Positions 24,007 through 35,689 are shown, numbered from the stretch's first letter. The stretch is DNA of 64,000 bases from Sipunculus nudus (GCA_026874595.1 CM049318.1:38339956-38403955); one strand, 5' to 3'. The notes: generated by a model not told the origin, from the letters alone. A program made the numbers and translations.

Positions 24007-25316
24007 GTCTGCAACCATATTCACATACGTTTATATACCCACATATGCACATATTCGCAATAATCCAATGTGCAACATGCAAAATTGGCGAGATTTTACA
24101 TATGCAGTGACATGTAATGTTATATTTTAATGATTCTTTAATCATCTGGGTGCATTAAATACATTAAACCCTGTAATACTCGATTTTTTTGCAAAGGTGT
24201 TATTATTTACAGTACTTACATGGTTCATTGTTTGAGCTGGGCAACATTGGCAAGTGCATGATACAGGGTGTGCTTGCTCAAGTGAGGCCTTTATGAGCAC
24301 TGCCCCAGGGTGTATATAATAGTATAAAGGTCGACAGGTAAAGCCTACACAATGTTTTGAGTGTTGTAACCACTGGCTCAGGGTAAAGGCCAACAGGTAT
24401 GAGCGCAAGTTTTGATTAAGAATAAACCAGTGATTTTGTCTTGATACACTCCAGCAGGTGAGTGAATTTTTTTAAGGTCTCAGGATTTTTTTTAACTTGT
24501 GACTTTTTTTTATTTTGAATCAGGTAACTAAGCAGATGTAGAATACTATTCTGTGGTGAACCCCTAAATAGTAGTTGTAATATATGTAAGAGTTTTATTT
24601 GGTTTACACGGTCATGCGCCAACTATTATGTTTAGTTGCTCAACCAGCTTTACCTAGTGGCGCATGGCCACGGGCTTGCCAATCATATACAGTCACGCTC
24701 CTCGCTTGTATACCTTCATGTGGTTCAACATAAGTTGTATAAATTGCAAGGTAAGGTTTATAAATAAATTTGTCAATATATCTAACAAAGGTTCTTCTGT
24801 ATTGTAATTGGCATGGTGATGACACGCAAACGTTGTCGCTCAACCCCTCTATTATCTCCCCACCCCCGGGCCTCGGAAACCCCCGTGTTTGATCATGGAG
24901 TACCGGAAATGATACCAATTGCATCCTAAGGGGGTCGTTTCCATATTTCATAACTCATGACAAATTTTACACTATTTCGCCAAGAGACTACCGCAACACC
25001 ATCTGTCAGAATACTACATCAGTAAACTTGGACCATGACAACTTAGCCAATGGAAAACCCGTCACACGCTAAGTCGCGTTGACAAGTCCCGACGCAAGGA
25101 CGGATATACTATATGCAATAGTAACTTAAATGAGGGTTCAAGGCATTTTAATCATTTTAAGCCATCTCCATCGTCTTTGTAATCACTCATTTGATGTGTT
25201 TCTCTGGATTGTCTGATAACAATTTTATGTGGTTTTTTTTACTTGTGTTATTATATAGTAACCACAGCGACCGCGTGAGTCCATGCATGGTAACGTTGAA
25301 GAACCAAGAAGCAAAC

Positions 25317-25377
25317 ATGGGTTGCTGCAACATTCTCCCTCTCCGGGTGCTCATCGACATCCTGTGCGTCTTGCTGT
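25317..25377 (+). CDS. PLPP: PLPP exon 1: cytosolic N-terminus and TM1
   Basis: Ends at CTGT|gtaagt, phase 1, a consensus donor. It encodes MGCCNILPLRVLIDILCVLL; the two cysteines after Met-Gly are plausible acylation sites. The frame is open upstream to 25191, so an extended start cannot be excluded. Confidence 0.85.
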
Positions 25378-28300
25378 GTAAGTTCAGGTCCAGCAAACGT
25401 ATTCCGAATCTCACTGTATTATCATATAACACACTTTCCTATAAAAATATTAATATAAAAACTTAACCCAATTCCTGGAAGAAAAACCTGTCAGCTCGAC
25501 ATTGTAAGCCCTAAAATATCAGGAAAGAATAAAAACAAAATGATTTGCTAGATTTAAGTAATTTCCAAATTTTGCCTGTGACGTAGCACTTTGCACCATG
25601 TACCAGCCAATCACAACAGGACCCAATATTCTGGATGCAATATATATAGCAAAAAATACATATAGCAAACTCGCGTGCTAATACGTTTACCTAACCTGAA
25701 CACATTTAAACTTAATATCTATACCTGTCCTTACTTTTATAATAATTAAGACTCGTTAACAAATTAGGCCTCATGAGTATCGCCATAGCTACATGTAATG
25801 GCTTTCGTTTAAATAGCTGTATTATAACTTTAACCGTTCCCTCTGTATTACCTGTAATATTTACTGTGAATTATGAAATTTGTGTAACCTGTGATTTGTG
25901 TATCAATAATTTCCATGTATTTGAGCACCAACCGAACATTTCCACTAACCGTTTCCACATAAACGAGACCTCGTTCCCTCCTATTAGCGATACTACTCTG
26001 CATTTATTTTACATTGATCCTTTGCTTCTCCTTCCGAGATGCTCCCAAACTTTCCCATTTTATATATTTATTGATTTTCTTCTTTTTTTACGGTCTCAAT
26101 CAATAAGCCTTGAATAAGTTATATAATTTACCGCCAGATGGCAGGACCTACGACTTTCTATTTATACAACGTGACATGGGTTTGTACAGACATTTGAATA
26201 GAAATCTGAAACGAACGAATCAGTTATTATCAAAATGTTTACACATAAAAGCTGGACATTTGTCTGTACACCTAACACCAGATATGCCTTAATATTACAT
26301 TATAGCTGATCATTTGCCTATACACTATACACCTGATGTGCCTATTTCCCGTTTCAGCGTATGTGCCTTATGCTATAATCACCGCGTTTAAGCTGGAGCC
26401 TATACACTAAACACCTGATGTGCCTATTTCCCGTTTCAGCGTATGTGCCTTATGCTATAATCACCGCGTTTAAGCTGGAGCCTATACACTAAGCACCTGA
26501 TGTACCTATTTCCCGTTTCAGCGTATGTGCCTTATGCTATAATCACCGCGTTTAAGCTGGAGCCTATACACTAAACACCTGATGTACCTATTTCCCGTTT
26601 CAGCGTATGTGCCTTATGCTATAATCACCGCGTTTAAGCTGCAGCCTATACACTAAACACCTGATGTACCTATTTCCCGTTTCAGCGTATGTGCCTTATG
26701 CTATAATCACCGCGTTCAAGCTGGAGCCACCTCACAGAGGACTGTTCTGTGATGACCAGGGTATTCGTTATCCACACAGAGACAACACAGTGTCTACAAA
26801 CACGCTCATGTTCGGCGGCATAGCTATACCCATTGTCCTGGTGAGGAGATTTAGTACAATACAGTATGGCCCCGTAAACAAGACCGCCTCTCGGGTCACC
26901 GAGCATAGTCGGGTTAGCGGGGTCGTCGTGTTACCGTCCATATGGAGAATACTATACAAGCGCCTAAATATCTGTACCTATATCTGTATCTCCTAGTATA
27001 TTTGTGGATATAGCTATATCTATACAAGTATCTTATATATATATACACCTAAATCAATATCTATATCTAAATCTGTATCTATATCTGCCTATATTTATTA
27101 TGTGTCCTTATATGTACCTTTACCTATATTCATACCTATATCTTTACCTATATCCATATTTTTTTATCTATAGCTAGCTATATGTATATCTGTATCTATA
27201 TCTATCTCTCTACCTATACCTATATACATATGTATGTGGTTTATCTGGATCAAAAGCTATATCTGTAAAAACAGTGCTAATGAATGTGCTCTGGTAGCAA
27301 CTTTACTAATAGACATAGATGGACAGTTTACTTCTTTGTATCTAAATATAAGCTCCATACTGGCTTAGTTTAAATGTCAACTTATTCAAGAAATTACGGA
27401 TGAACAGTTACAAAAATATGCAGTCATGTAGCGTGTCATCAGTTGATATTTTTAGTTAAGCGAAAATGTACACTTGCTCCACTTAAAAAAGATCTGCAGA
27501 AAATAGTACTTTGATTAAATTAGATAACATAACGATGAACCGTTAGATTAATGTTCATTACTAACTGCCTTATTAGCTTGAATATAAATAGAGATTTCAT
27601 CATATTTTGCTAGTGGCGTTTCCTTTTTCTATTTATTTTTTCAGTATTGATTCATAAAATCAGTATTTCTAATGTTACACACAGCGTTGTTAATGAATTT
27701 AATGACACATTTCCACCTCTCATTCTTCTCAGATCGTTTTCACGGAAATAGCTCATTTTCTCGCCGCAAGGTGTCGCGACGGAGCCAAGGCAGAGTACAA
27801 GATCGGCAAAAAGAGGACCATCAACGCCATCTTACCTCTCATCTATACTGCTTATGGTCTGAACCTATTCGGTGCTGGAGTTACCGTCAGCGCCACCACG
27901 GTTCTGAAATTATCATCAGGAGAGCTCCGCCCTCATTTTATGGAAGTCTGCCAGCCGGCCTTGACCTCTGACCTTTGTCATGGCAGTTCAAACATGTCCA
28001 GTTACGTCACAAACTACACGTGTACCTCAGGGCGGGAAGAGGACATTTTACAAGCAAGGTGTAATATAGAAGAACGTCAAATTTAATCTCTCGGTTGCTT
28101 TTAGTTGTTTGTTTCTAAAGAAAATGTCTCATACAAACACAAATGAACTCTCAGGTAAATTAATCATCAGTCTTTATATTGAGTATGTACATAAAGATAT
28201 AAGTATATTTGGTATTCTGGATATAACAATTGTGTAAATTTGCCGCTTTAATTTAATTAACTGAACTTGTGGGGAACACGGCCATGCCTTACTCAGCAAG

Positions 28301-31300
28301 AACGGATACATTCCGGTTTCCTTAATATCGTGTAAATTCAATAATTTAAGTTTATCCACGGTCATTTTGTTCTTGCGCTAAACTTTGACCGTAAATACAG
28401 TACCGTGCGTAGCCTCCGGTGGAAAGGTGGGGGGGGGGGGGGGGGGGGGAGGGCAGGGGCGGCATTATTAGGCAAAACAAAAAATGCAGTATTTGGTATT
28501 GCTTCGCTCTGACAAAGGTTTTACTGCCCCCCCAGGACTTGGCTCAGGCTACGGCCCTGTTATATTAACCGTCGAACTTAGACGTTTTATAACATTTGTT
28601 ACTGCGGAAGAGCTCAAGTCTTGTTGATCGAAAAAGGGACACGAGAGCATATATGGGATATTTACAACAAAATATGTCATATGTGATACAGGATACAAAA
28701 TAAGATATTTTGACAAATATACATATGAAATCTCGTAGGCATGCGATACTGTGTTATAAGTTTGGTTTGTAATATTTCAGGATGTCCTTCCCATCTGGCC
28801 ACGCTTCAACTGCTGCCTTCACTATGGTGTTCATGGCCGTGAGTATAACAAATCTGAACACCAGAGGGCGCTACGCTACAAAAACACTCCTTGTGTTTTG
28901 CAGCATGACGCCGAGGCCTCTTGTGATCACGGGGGAATGTTAAATTACAATAATTCTACAGTCCCTGAAGTCTGTATTTTTTTTTGGAGAACTTCAATAA
29001 TAAAAATTTTCTGCTATTATTTTCTCATGTTTCTGTAGAAAAGGGTTTCCTTCAGTCAGTCTCATACGAACAAATGCCGATCATGCCTTTGATGAGCAAA
29101 ATTAAAACGTCTGAGACCAATATCTCCATTTTTGTTTGAGAATATGCCTAAAAATGTATAAAAACAAACATGGAGCCTTTTTATGCTTGCTGAGATTTTG
29201 GATCACAGTCAAAAAGAATCAACAGTCTCAACATTATCAGTCATTGTTCAACCTTTGCATTGTAAGGCTCCATTTTTTTTTTGTCGACAAGATGTCTCTT
29301 TCTTTTCAGGTTTATCTTGAACTGAGATGGCGGTGGAGGGGAAGCGCCTTGTTGCGCCACCTGGTGCAGGCTGTGGGAGTGACGCTGGCCATTATTGTTG
29401 GCATCACCAGGGTAACGGACCACTGGCACCACTGGTGGGACGTGCTGGCGGGTCTGGTACTTGGGACTATCGTCGCTCTTTTTCTGGTAATGCTACATAA
29501 TATACAGTTGAACAGTTGAACAGTTGAACCTGTCGAAAAGACCACCTTCCTATCAAGACCGCCCTTAAAAGAACCGATAGCATAAACATTGGTTACAACA
29601 GACCTGTCAAATAAGTCCACCTATGAATTCTTTCGGCCAATCCCAAAGATGATTTTATAATACAACTTTCACTGTAGTATACATCCATTATAATGTTATG
29701 TTATATAAGTATCATATTATAATGTTTAACAGTGGCGTCAGTTTATCTTCGGGGGGGGGGGGGGGGAGATGACTCGCAGGCATGGGAGGGCACGTATCCA
29801 AAACTGGGACCTTTTTTTTAATAAAACACACACATACACAAACACACACATATATATATATATATATATACCTATATATATACCTGTTATTGTATGACAC
29901 ATTTAAAATATATTACAAGTAGGTATTCGGTTTTAAAAAAGTTAGGTATGTTTAGAGTATATGGTATTTCTAAACCAGTTTGAAATAAATAATATTTCAC
30001 AGTCAACCATAGTCTATAATTCTAATTATTATATATTTCATTTCCATTATATAGATATTATTATTCTCTGAATATCAGTGGGAGGATTACATTGACCTTG
30101 CCCGGCCCCTTTGCTCAAAAGGGTGCCCCTTTTATTGACGCCCCTGATATTTAATGATTTGTTGAACTGTTGTTACAAGTGTTTATGATGCTTACATGCA
30201 TGGTTGTTGAATTAACGTTTAATTTTTCGAAATCTCATTTTGTCACAACAGACCATTGTTTAATTTAAAACATTGCGCATACTTTATAACGTATTATGGT
30301 ATATATATATACTAAGGGAGAATTCACTTATGTATAAATCCATACCAATAGTACTAATTCATCTTTCAAATCGCTCCAAAGCGATACAAATTAAGTATCA
30401 TCATCTTCCAAAACCCCTATATCTAAAACCAATCCAAAAATTGTTTTAAAGGAGCATAATCAGGGGCAATTTTATGCCTATTCTTTCACACTATGAGTTA
30501 CGTTTTGCTTTATGCAAAGATTTCCAACCAGAACCATACCATCACACAGTCTTAGTACCCCACATATTGTTATGGCTCTGCGTGTTGGTAAACACAGTCC
30601 AAGTGTGTCTGTTTACCAAAACAAAGCTGCGTGCCCGGAGGTCCGATAGCGAGCCGCAACACGCGGTGCTTCAGGCAACGGGAACATGTATTATACTTTT
30701 GGGATAGAGTCAGTCAGGGCATCTCATGATTGACACGTGTTGTGGCTCCGTGATGCACACGGCCCCACGCGCTGTGTTTATGTTGACACCTGTGATCGCG
30801 CCCGGTCCACTGCTTTTAACCCTCGTTTACAGGAGTAAGCAAACGGTTTCAAAGTAATATTTTGTTAGATATGGATTTGTTTTAAAGGAAAGAAGCTGTT
30901 TTTCCTGTTAATTCAACATGCTTTATAGGTAACTGGGTACCTTTAAATTCATATTAGGCATAAAGTATACATTATTGTAAACCTGGTACAGTGATCTTCC
31001 TGGTGGTATATATATTATTACACTTTTCATTCACCTGATTTTGTAACGTTTTAAAAGATTTGAACCTTTAACTCTTTTAAAAGAATATTTTAACATTTTA
31101 AGTACCCGATATGTGTTTAAGCTACCACCAAGGAGGTTACATTTCGGGCGGATTCTCGCGCTGTATCAGTTATCACCGGGCTTATCAGCAACATCTCCAT
31201 ATATGTGCCTTCGACCAGATAGTTTAATGACAACGACAGCACGTTCGACACGGCCAGACCCGGAGTTATAACTCCATTTATCTAACATTCTTGCTACCAT

Positions 31301-32399
31301 TTAGAGGACTTATGTTTAACTACATGACAATATTTCAATTTTTCCCCCTCTGCTGTGTGTCTTTCTTGTTGAAAAAAGAAACTAGAATTCTGGTAGTCGA
31401 CAGGCGACTTCGTGTATCCGCTGAAATCAGAGGGTGCGGGTGAAGTGAGGCATGGGTTTAGTAGTAAGGGGGAATAGAGTGAGATGTGTTGCATATTAGC
31501 ATGGATGTCCGCCACGTAAACATGATTGTAGGCGGCGCCACCGGTCATTTGAACGAGAAAGCTACTGTGGAAGTGGTTAATTTGGCGCGTCTGAACTTTC
31601 GCGCTTTTTTCATTTTACGGTAAATGGGCAGTTCGAATTTTCGCGCAAAACCAAGATGTATACACATGCAAAATTTCAGGTGGACAAGTCAAACCACTGG
31701 TGAGATATGAGTGATTTTCACCCTAGACAGGTGATAGATTGACACCGCGAAAAAGGTTGAAGGTTGGGCCACCAAATTGTATAAGTTGTAGAGCTGTATA
31801 CAAACTATACACATGCAAACATTCAGGCCGGTCCGTCGAACCAGTCCTGAGATATTAGCATGGATGTCTGAGGCATAAACGTGATGGTAGGTGGCGCCAC
31901 CTGTCATATAAACGTAAAATCTATCCAAGATATCTACACATGGAAAATTTCATGCGGATAAGTAAAACGACTGCCAAGATATGAGTGATTTTTACCCTAA
32001 ACAGACAAACAGAAGGACATCATGCAAAAATAGTTCCATGCGGCGCCACCTGTTTTGTGTATGTTTAATAGATATGCAAGATCTATGCACATGCAAAATT
32101 TCAGGCTGATACGTCAAACCAGTCCCGAGATTTCAGCGGCGTCGGTGGTGTCCGGCTGAAAACATTGCATCCGCAAAACCCTGTTTTGGCGGATACTATA
32201 ATAGATATATAGGGGATTTTGACAAAAATGATACCTAAATGATATATACTGTATATGAGTTTAAATTTTTGATTGATATGAATGATGATGTTTCCTGTTT
32301 CAGGGGTATCGTCTGCACAGCTTTATAAACACCAGTATCGTGAAACAGTCAGAAGAAGAGACGAATGGAGAAAAAGGGTTAGATATGGACAAGTTTTGA
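25317..32399 (+). CDS. PLPP: Phospholipid phosphatase (LPP/PAP2 family), complete, six exons
   Basis: This integral membrane lipid phosphatase removes phosphate from lysophosphatidate, phosphatidate, sphingosine- and ceramide-1-phosphate at the outer face of the plasma membrane or the lumenal face of organelles. The joined exons (25317-25377, 26686-26840, 27733-28058, 28781-28838, 29310-29486, 32304-32399) keep frame throughout and give 290 aa, the usual family length. All three catalytic motifs are present: C1 K131-(x6)-R138-P139, C2 PSGH at 185-188, and C3 T233-R234-(x5)-H240-(x3)-D244. His188 and His240 are the expected catalytic pair, with Asp244 supporting His240. Six hydrophobic segments are expected, with two N-glycosylation sequons (N159, N166) in the loop between C1 and C2. 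The start at 25317 has a strong context (AAACATGG) and gives an N-terminus (MGCCNILPLRVLIDILCVLL) aligned with vertebrate PLPP1/3. An in-frame ATG at 25287 would add ten residues. The paralogue within PLPP1-3 cannot be set. Confidence 0.93.
26319..26646 (+). repeat. Four 82-bp tandem copies of the PLPP exon 2 acceptor and exon start
   Basis: Units begin at 26319, 26401, 26483 and 26565, and the real exon 2 boundary is the fifth (26647-26728). Each unit is 39 nt of intron ending in tatttcccgtttcag plus the first 43 coding nt of exon 2 (CGTATGTGCC...GGAGCC). The copies differ at only a few positions. More diverged pieces of the intronic half lie at 26250-26318. Splicing into any of the four gives the same stop (CCT ATA CAC TAA). 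Confidence 0.95.
26686..26840 (+). CDS. PLPP: PLPP exon 2: first loop and TM2 start
   Basis: The acceptor is cccgtttcag, phase 1 in, and the donor CTG|gtgagg, phase 0 out. It encodes SYVPYAII, the conserved loop RGLFCDDQGIRYPHRDNTVS (vertebrate RGVFCNDESIKYPY) and MFGGIAIPIVL. Only this fifth acceptor in the tandem array continues into the conserved loop. Confidence 0.95.
26960..27230. repeat. Imperfect TATCTA/TATCTG repeat
   Basis: Degenerate 6-bp tandem repeat (tatctatatctgtacc type) of about 270 bp in PLPP intron 2. Confidence 0.75.
27733..28058 (+). CDS. PLPP: PLPP exon 3: TM2-TM3 region and catalytic motif C1
   Basis: The acceptor is cattcttctcag, phase 0 in, and the donor CAAG|gtgtaa, phase 2 out. 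It contains K131LSSGELRP139, which matches C1 (KxxxxxxRP); Glu136 replaces the Arg usual in the vertebrate GRLRPHF. The extracellular loop after it has two sequons and four cysteines (C145, C154, C169 and others). Confidence 0.95.
28399..28560. mobile_element. Possible MITE with CAG...CTG ends
   Basis: CAGTACCGTGCGTAGCC on the left and GGCTACGGCCCTG on the right are imperfect inverted repeats around a G21 run and a poly-C. No clear target duplication is visible. Confidence 0.4.
28781..28838 (+). CDS. PLPP: PLPP exon 4: catalytic motif C2
   Basis: A 58-nt exon between aatatttcag and GCC|gtgagt. It encodes RMSFPSGHASTAAFTMVFMA; the PSGH motif supplies the catalytic histidine that stabilises or protonates the leaving group. 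Confidence 0.96.
28859..28873 (+). promoter_or_regulatory. CTCF-like motif in PLPP intron 4
   Basis: CACCAGAGGGCGCTA fits the known CTCF core closely. Binding is inferred; the motif is only 20 bp past the exon 4 donor. Confidence 0.35.
29310..29486 (+). CDS. PLPP: PLPP exon 5: TM5, catalytic motif C3, TM6
   Basis: The acceptor is ctttcttttcag and the donor CTG|gtaatg, phase 0 on both sides. It encodes TRVTDHWHHWWDVLAG, the C3 motif with the nucleophilic His240 and Asp244. The first position is Thr rather than Ser, a conservative change. A hydrophobic TM6 (LAGLVLGTIVALFL) follows. Confidence 0.96.
29731..30148. mobile_element. Possible CAGTGGCGTCA-ended repeat in PLPP intron 5
   Basis: CAGTGGCGTCA on the left and TGACGCCCCTG on the right are inverted with one mismatch. 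The interior has poly-G and (AC)n/(TA)n microsatellites. No target duplication was identified. Confidence 0.4.
31382..32196 (-). mobile_element. Family 2 hairpin-ended repeat, reverse-oriented copy
   Basis: Right end 32167-32196 is the reverse complement (one change) of the 30-nt hairpin at 41472-41501. Left end 31382-31421 matches the reverse complement of the 43154-43186 end, with its GTAGTCG/CGACTAC hairpin. The interior has two to three diverged ~280-bp-type units carrying GGTGGCGCCACC. It sits wholly in PLPP intron 5. Confidence 0.7.
32304..32399 (+). CDS. PLPP: PLPP exon 6: C-terminal tail and stop
   Basis: The acceptor is cctgtttcag, phase 0. It encodes GYRLHSFINTSIVKQSEEET and then a short polar end before TGA at 32397-32399. 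The length (31 aa) and the basic-then-acidic character match the cytosolic tail of vertebrate LPPs. Confidence 0.9.
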   Translation, partial: GYRLHSFINTSIVKQSEEETNGEKGLDMDKF

Positions 32400-32958
32400 C
32401 AGCCCTCCATGTGACTTACGCTGTGGATTGTGGGAAATATAAATTATTCCAAGTCAGGTGGTGCATGGTTCCCTAACGTTGCCCCAACTTGACAAACGCT
32501 GGCCATAACGTATACTGGTAAAACAAGAGGTACTTGATCAACTAAATAACCGTCAACCAAAATATAACATCCATGCGATATATATTGTATATATTGTACA
32601 TTGAGTATACGTCGAGTGGTTGCCCAAGCGCCGTGACATTTTCCCAGTATAAACGCATCCAAATTTAAAGTTTACATCGTTTGGAAAATGCCAGTTTAAT
32701 TTATCTTCTTTGAAAGTGTACATATTTTTTTCCGTTCATACATTGGATATAAAATAACATGCACACGTGCACTTACCATGTCGATAAAAAAGAAAAGCCG
32801 GTCTTAATTAATTTGATTAAAGAGAATATATATATATATATATATATAAATATATATGTATATATATATATATATTCATTAAATCAGTATGACCATGTGG
32901 ATTGGTATATGTATGGACAGACATAAATATATATACGGCGGTTTGTTATGCGTTGAAT

Positions 32959-32964
32959 AATAAA
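32959..32964 (+). promoter_or_regulatory. Candidate polyadenylation signal of PLPP
   Basis: AATAAA 560 bp after the PLPP stop, past a (TA)n run at 32827-32876. It is the first canonical hexamer I found. Confidence 0.35.
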
Positions 32965-33054
32965 ATTTCATAATTTCATAGTTTTCAGAGCTGAACGTTT
33001 TTCTTAATGAATTATTATGCAGCATTCTACAATCAAATATGTTGATTACCTCAT

Positions 33055-33056
<2 letters not shown>

Positions 33057-33136
<80 letters not shown>

Positions 33137-33139
33137 AGA
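33057..33139. repeat. (GA)n microsatellite
   Basis: About 83 bp of GA dinucleotides with two short interruptions. Confidence 0.95.
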
Positions 33140-33222
33140 ATAATTTTATCATTATCATTTCAGCCCACTTATTATTTATACAACCGTGACCTACAGACAC
33201 GACGCACGTATCTATGTCTATA

Positions 33223-33226
<4 letters not shown>

Positions 33227-33295
<69 letters not shown>
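33227..33295. repeat. (TA)n microsatellite
   Basis: About 34 uninterrupted TA dinucleotides. Confidence 0.95.
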
Positions 33296-33296
<1 letters not shown>

Positions 33297-33299
33297 GGT

Positions 33300-34560
33300 G
33301 TTCTGCTAAGAATATTTTGAACGGCTGTACGCGGTGGGTGGTAAACAGAACAGCCACCTATTTCGTCCCAGTGTGCCTTGCGCGAACGCTACCTTGACAA
33401 GATGGCTCCCCACACGGACACTTTCTTGAGGAAAAAAACTTGCTTACCTCGACCGGCCATTTTAATTTCACTTCAAAATCACTCGTTTTCACGCGTCATG
33501 TTTGCTATACGTGCGTATCTCGACAAGGTAACTTCAGTTATTTTAATATTTAGTTGAGTTGACCAGCGATGTTTTCAAACGCATCTGCAAACTGTGACAT
33601 GGAGCGATGTCAACGAACGATGTGACGATGATAATACCGAAGTTACCGGTATGAAAATGATTCGAATCTTCCGAGTAATTCAAGAAATGGAATTTTCATC
33701 ATAGATTAAGATTTCAAAATATTACTTTCAGAATTAAAATATACAGTGACTTTAAATGGATCAGCAGAATGTTTCTGTCCAAAATATATTGAAAAATCAG
33801 TAGCAAACAAGAATACGGCACGTCATGTAAAATCTGTATATTCACCAAATTCCATCGGCTGTAGTGACATGTTCTACCATTTATATCTACAAGCGGGTTT
33901 CCCCTCTAACACTATTTCCATTCATACAATATATTCGTGATTGTATAAAAAACAAAGATTAAACAGAAGTAAATGACCGGGCTATACGCATTTAAGGATG
34001 AAGGTTTTCCAGAAACATGACATGGGGGCGAGAAGATGTATCAGACATTATAAAAAATGTCAGTCAGTAACCTGCTAAATTTGAACTTTTATAAAGATTT
34101 CATAGTGTTCTAAATTACATATTTTGAATTTCTGAATTATTTTTATGAACAACATAGATTCCAAGGCAATTCAGCTCCGTCAAAGGTATGACCGGTAATA
34201 CCGATTTTTTCCAACAGACGTCACCACTAGTCCTCACCATGAATAATCTCATTCATTTTAATCTCGTAATAAGTGTTGTTATTGTTCAATGTTTATTGTT
34301 ATTGTTTAATTGATTGCATATAATTATTATATTTTATATGAACATTTAGACTATACAATTTTATATAATAAATCTGTGACTACAAAGAGTATTTCCTCTG
34401 TGGTGTGCTTGATCTCCTATTATCGCCCAAAGGAGCGCCATGTCCGGGAGAGAGTTCTTCTCACAGTTCATTTCTGATAAACCATCTATTTATGGCCGCA
34501 TCCCGAGTTCAGAAAAAAAGTCGAGATTTTCGATTTTGAGTTTGTTTTTAAGGCCGCGGC
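33300..34560. other. Intergenic, no gene recognised
   Basis: A short CpG-richer patch near 33330-33530 has an open 42-codon stretch ending at a possible donor (AAG|gtaact). It also has a minus-strand ATG followed 10 nt later by a gtaagc donor. Neither connects to a recognisable protein. Confidence 0.3.
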
Positions 34561-34562
34561 GA

Positions 34563-34740
34563 TAAAAACAGGATTTACGGTAATGGATTGGACACTCGAG
34601 GGGTGAAAGGCTCAGCTTTCTTCGCTGGCGACCCAAGTTCCTTCCCCGGAGTGACTATTAAAGTGGGTTGGCTAGTGGCCCGTACATGACCGGTGGTTTT
34701 CTCCGGGTTCTCTTCCACCCATTAATACTACCGAACGCCA
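34563..34740 (+). repeat. tRNA-derived SINE-like copy 1
   Basis: Runs parallel to 50556-50700: GGACA(C/G)TCGAG, a CGCTGG..GACCCAAGTT block in the B-box position, TGGCCC, then a conserved core ggtttt(c)tccgggttctc ... ccacc. The order and spacing match the second copy although identity is modest. Confidence 0.5.
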
Positions 34741-35214
34741 TCATCTGAGCCATGGAGAATGCCTTGATTAGTTATAACAACTATTTGTGTAATCCATTTA
34801 AAATGAATAAGTTTATATATAATACATGTATATCTAATCCTTATATGAAATGGTACATTGCGTATATATATATGACACTGTACTATACCTTATTTTAAAG
34901 GTTATTGTTCCAACAGTGGCTTCGCCGATAAGAGAAAAAAAATAATGAACACATCATTGAGAGTAATTTTTGCGTGTTTTTTAAATTGCGTGGAGCTGAC
35001 CATGGACCTAAAACAACCGAACGGCCTTCGGCAAGGACCGGAACGCCTGCGATAAAACTAAGGTCTATTGTGCATATGAATAACCCGTGCTGTCAGTGGC
35101 GAATTAAAGCATGTTTGACCCAGTCACTGATCCCCCTGCATGGTCGATAAATGTGAAAACAAAAGCATGTGACTCTCGATACCTTGACAGGATTTCGTTA
35201 AATGAACTCTGTTT

Positions 35215-35460
35215 CCTCACTTTTAGTGGTTTTCCACTTTAAATAGAGCATTTATAGTCCTACAAACACTTAAAATTCTTACTTTTAGTGGTTTCTCACC
35301 ATAAATACATCATTTACTTCCTACAAAACACATTATTCTTTACTTATAGTTGATTCCCCACATAAATTACATCATTTAGTACCTGCAAAACACATTTTTC
35401 TCAACTTTGAGTTTCTAACCTTAAACACATCATGTAATCCCTACAAAACACTTCATTTAG
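35215..35460. repeat. ~60-bp tandem repeat, four diverged copies
   Basis: Units read 'acttttagtggttt..cac.ataaatacatcattta..cctacaaaacac'. About 240 bp in total. Confidence 0.75.
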
Positions 35461-35689
35461 AATTTTCAATCTCTTTTACATCTAACCGACTACCTACTGG
35501 CAATAGGTCTCAGTTGAAGTGTTACATATATACTGGGTAGGCCTACTCAGGGGTGGGGTAAGGATTTAAGAAAATGGGATGTCCAATGGTAAAACCGTAA
35601 TAAGGTCCCAAGTACCGTAAAAACATGGTTGGAACCCCTCAAGAAAAAGGCTGCGGCGGCTTAAAAGTAGCGTCATGTCGACCCATTAC

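Larger units (their letters stand above)
21240..25190. other. Intergenic, no gene recognised
   Basis: AT-rich, with TA-rich stretches at 21992-22013 and 22690-22770, poly-C near 21576, and the large CT and TA microsatellites listed separately. No exon with splice signals and recognisable protein was found. Confidence 0.4.

Noticed and set aside
24640-24951. 103-aa minus-strand ORF
   Set aside because: No similarity recognised, no splice context, and composition like the surrounding intergenic DNA.
26249-26318. A fifth decoy acceptor upstream of the 82-bp array
   Set aside because: The sequence shows only degraded intronic half-units (agctgatcatttgcc..., agctggacatttgtc...) without an AG after a polypyrimidine tract or the exon text.
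33402-33527. Open 42-codon stretch with ATG and a possible donor, plus a minus-strand ATG near 33457 followed by gtaagc
   Set aside because: No downstream exon in the right phase and no recognisable protein on either strand. The 33746-33940 ORF needs a different phase.
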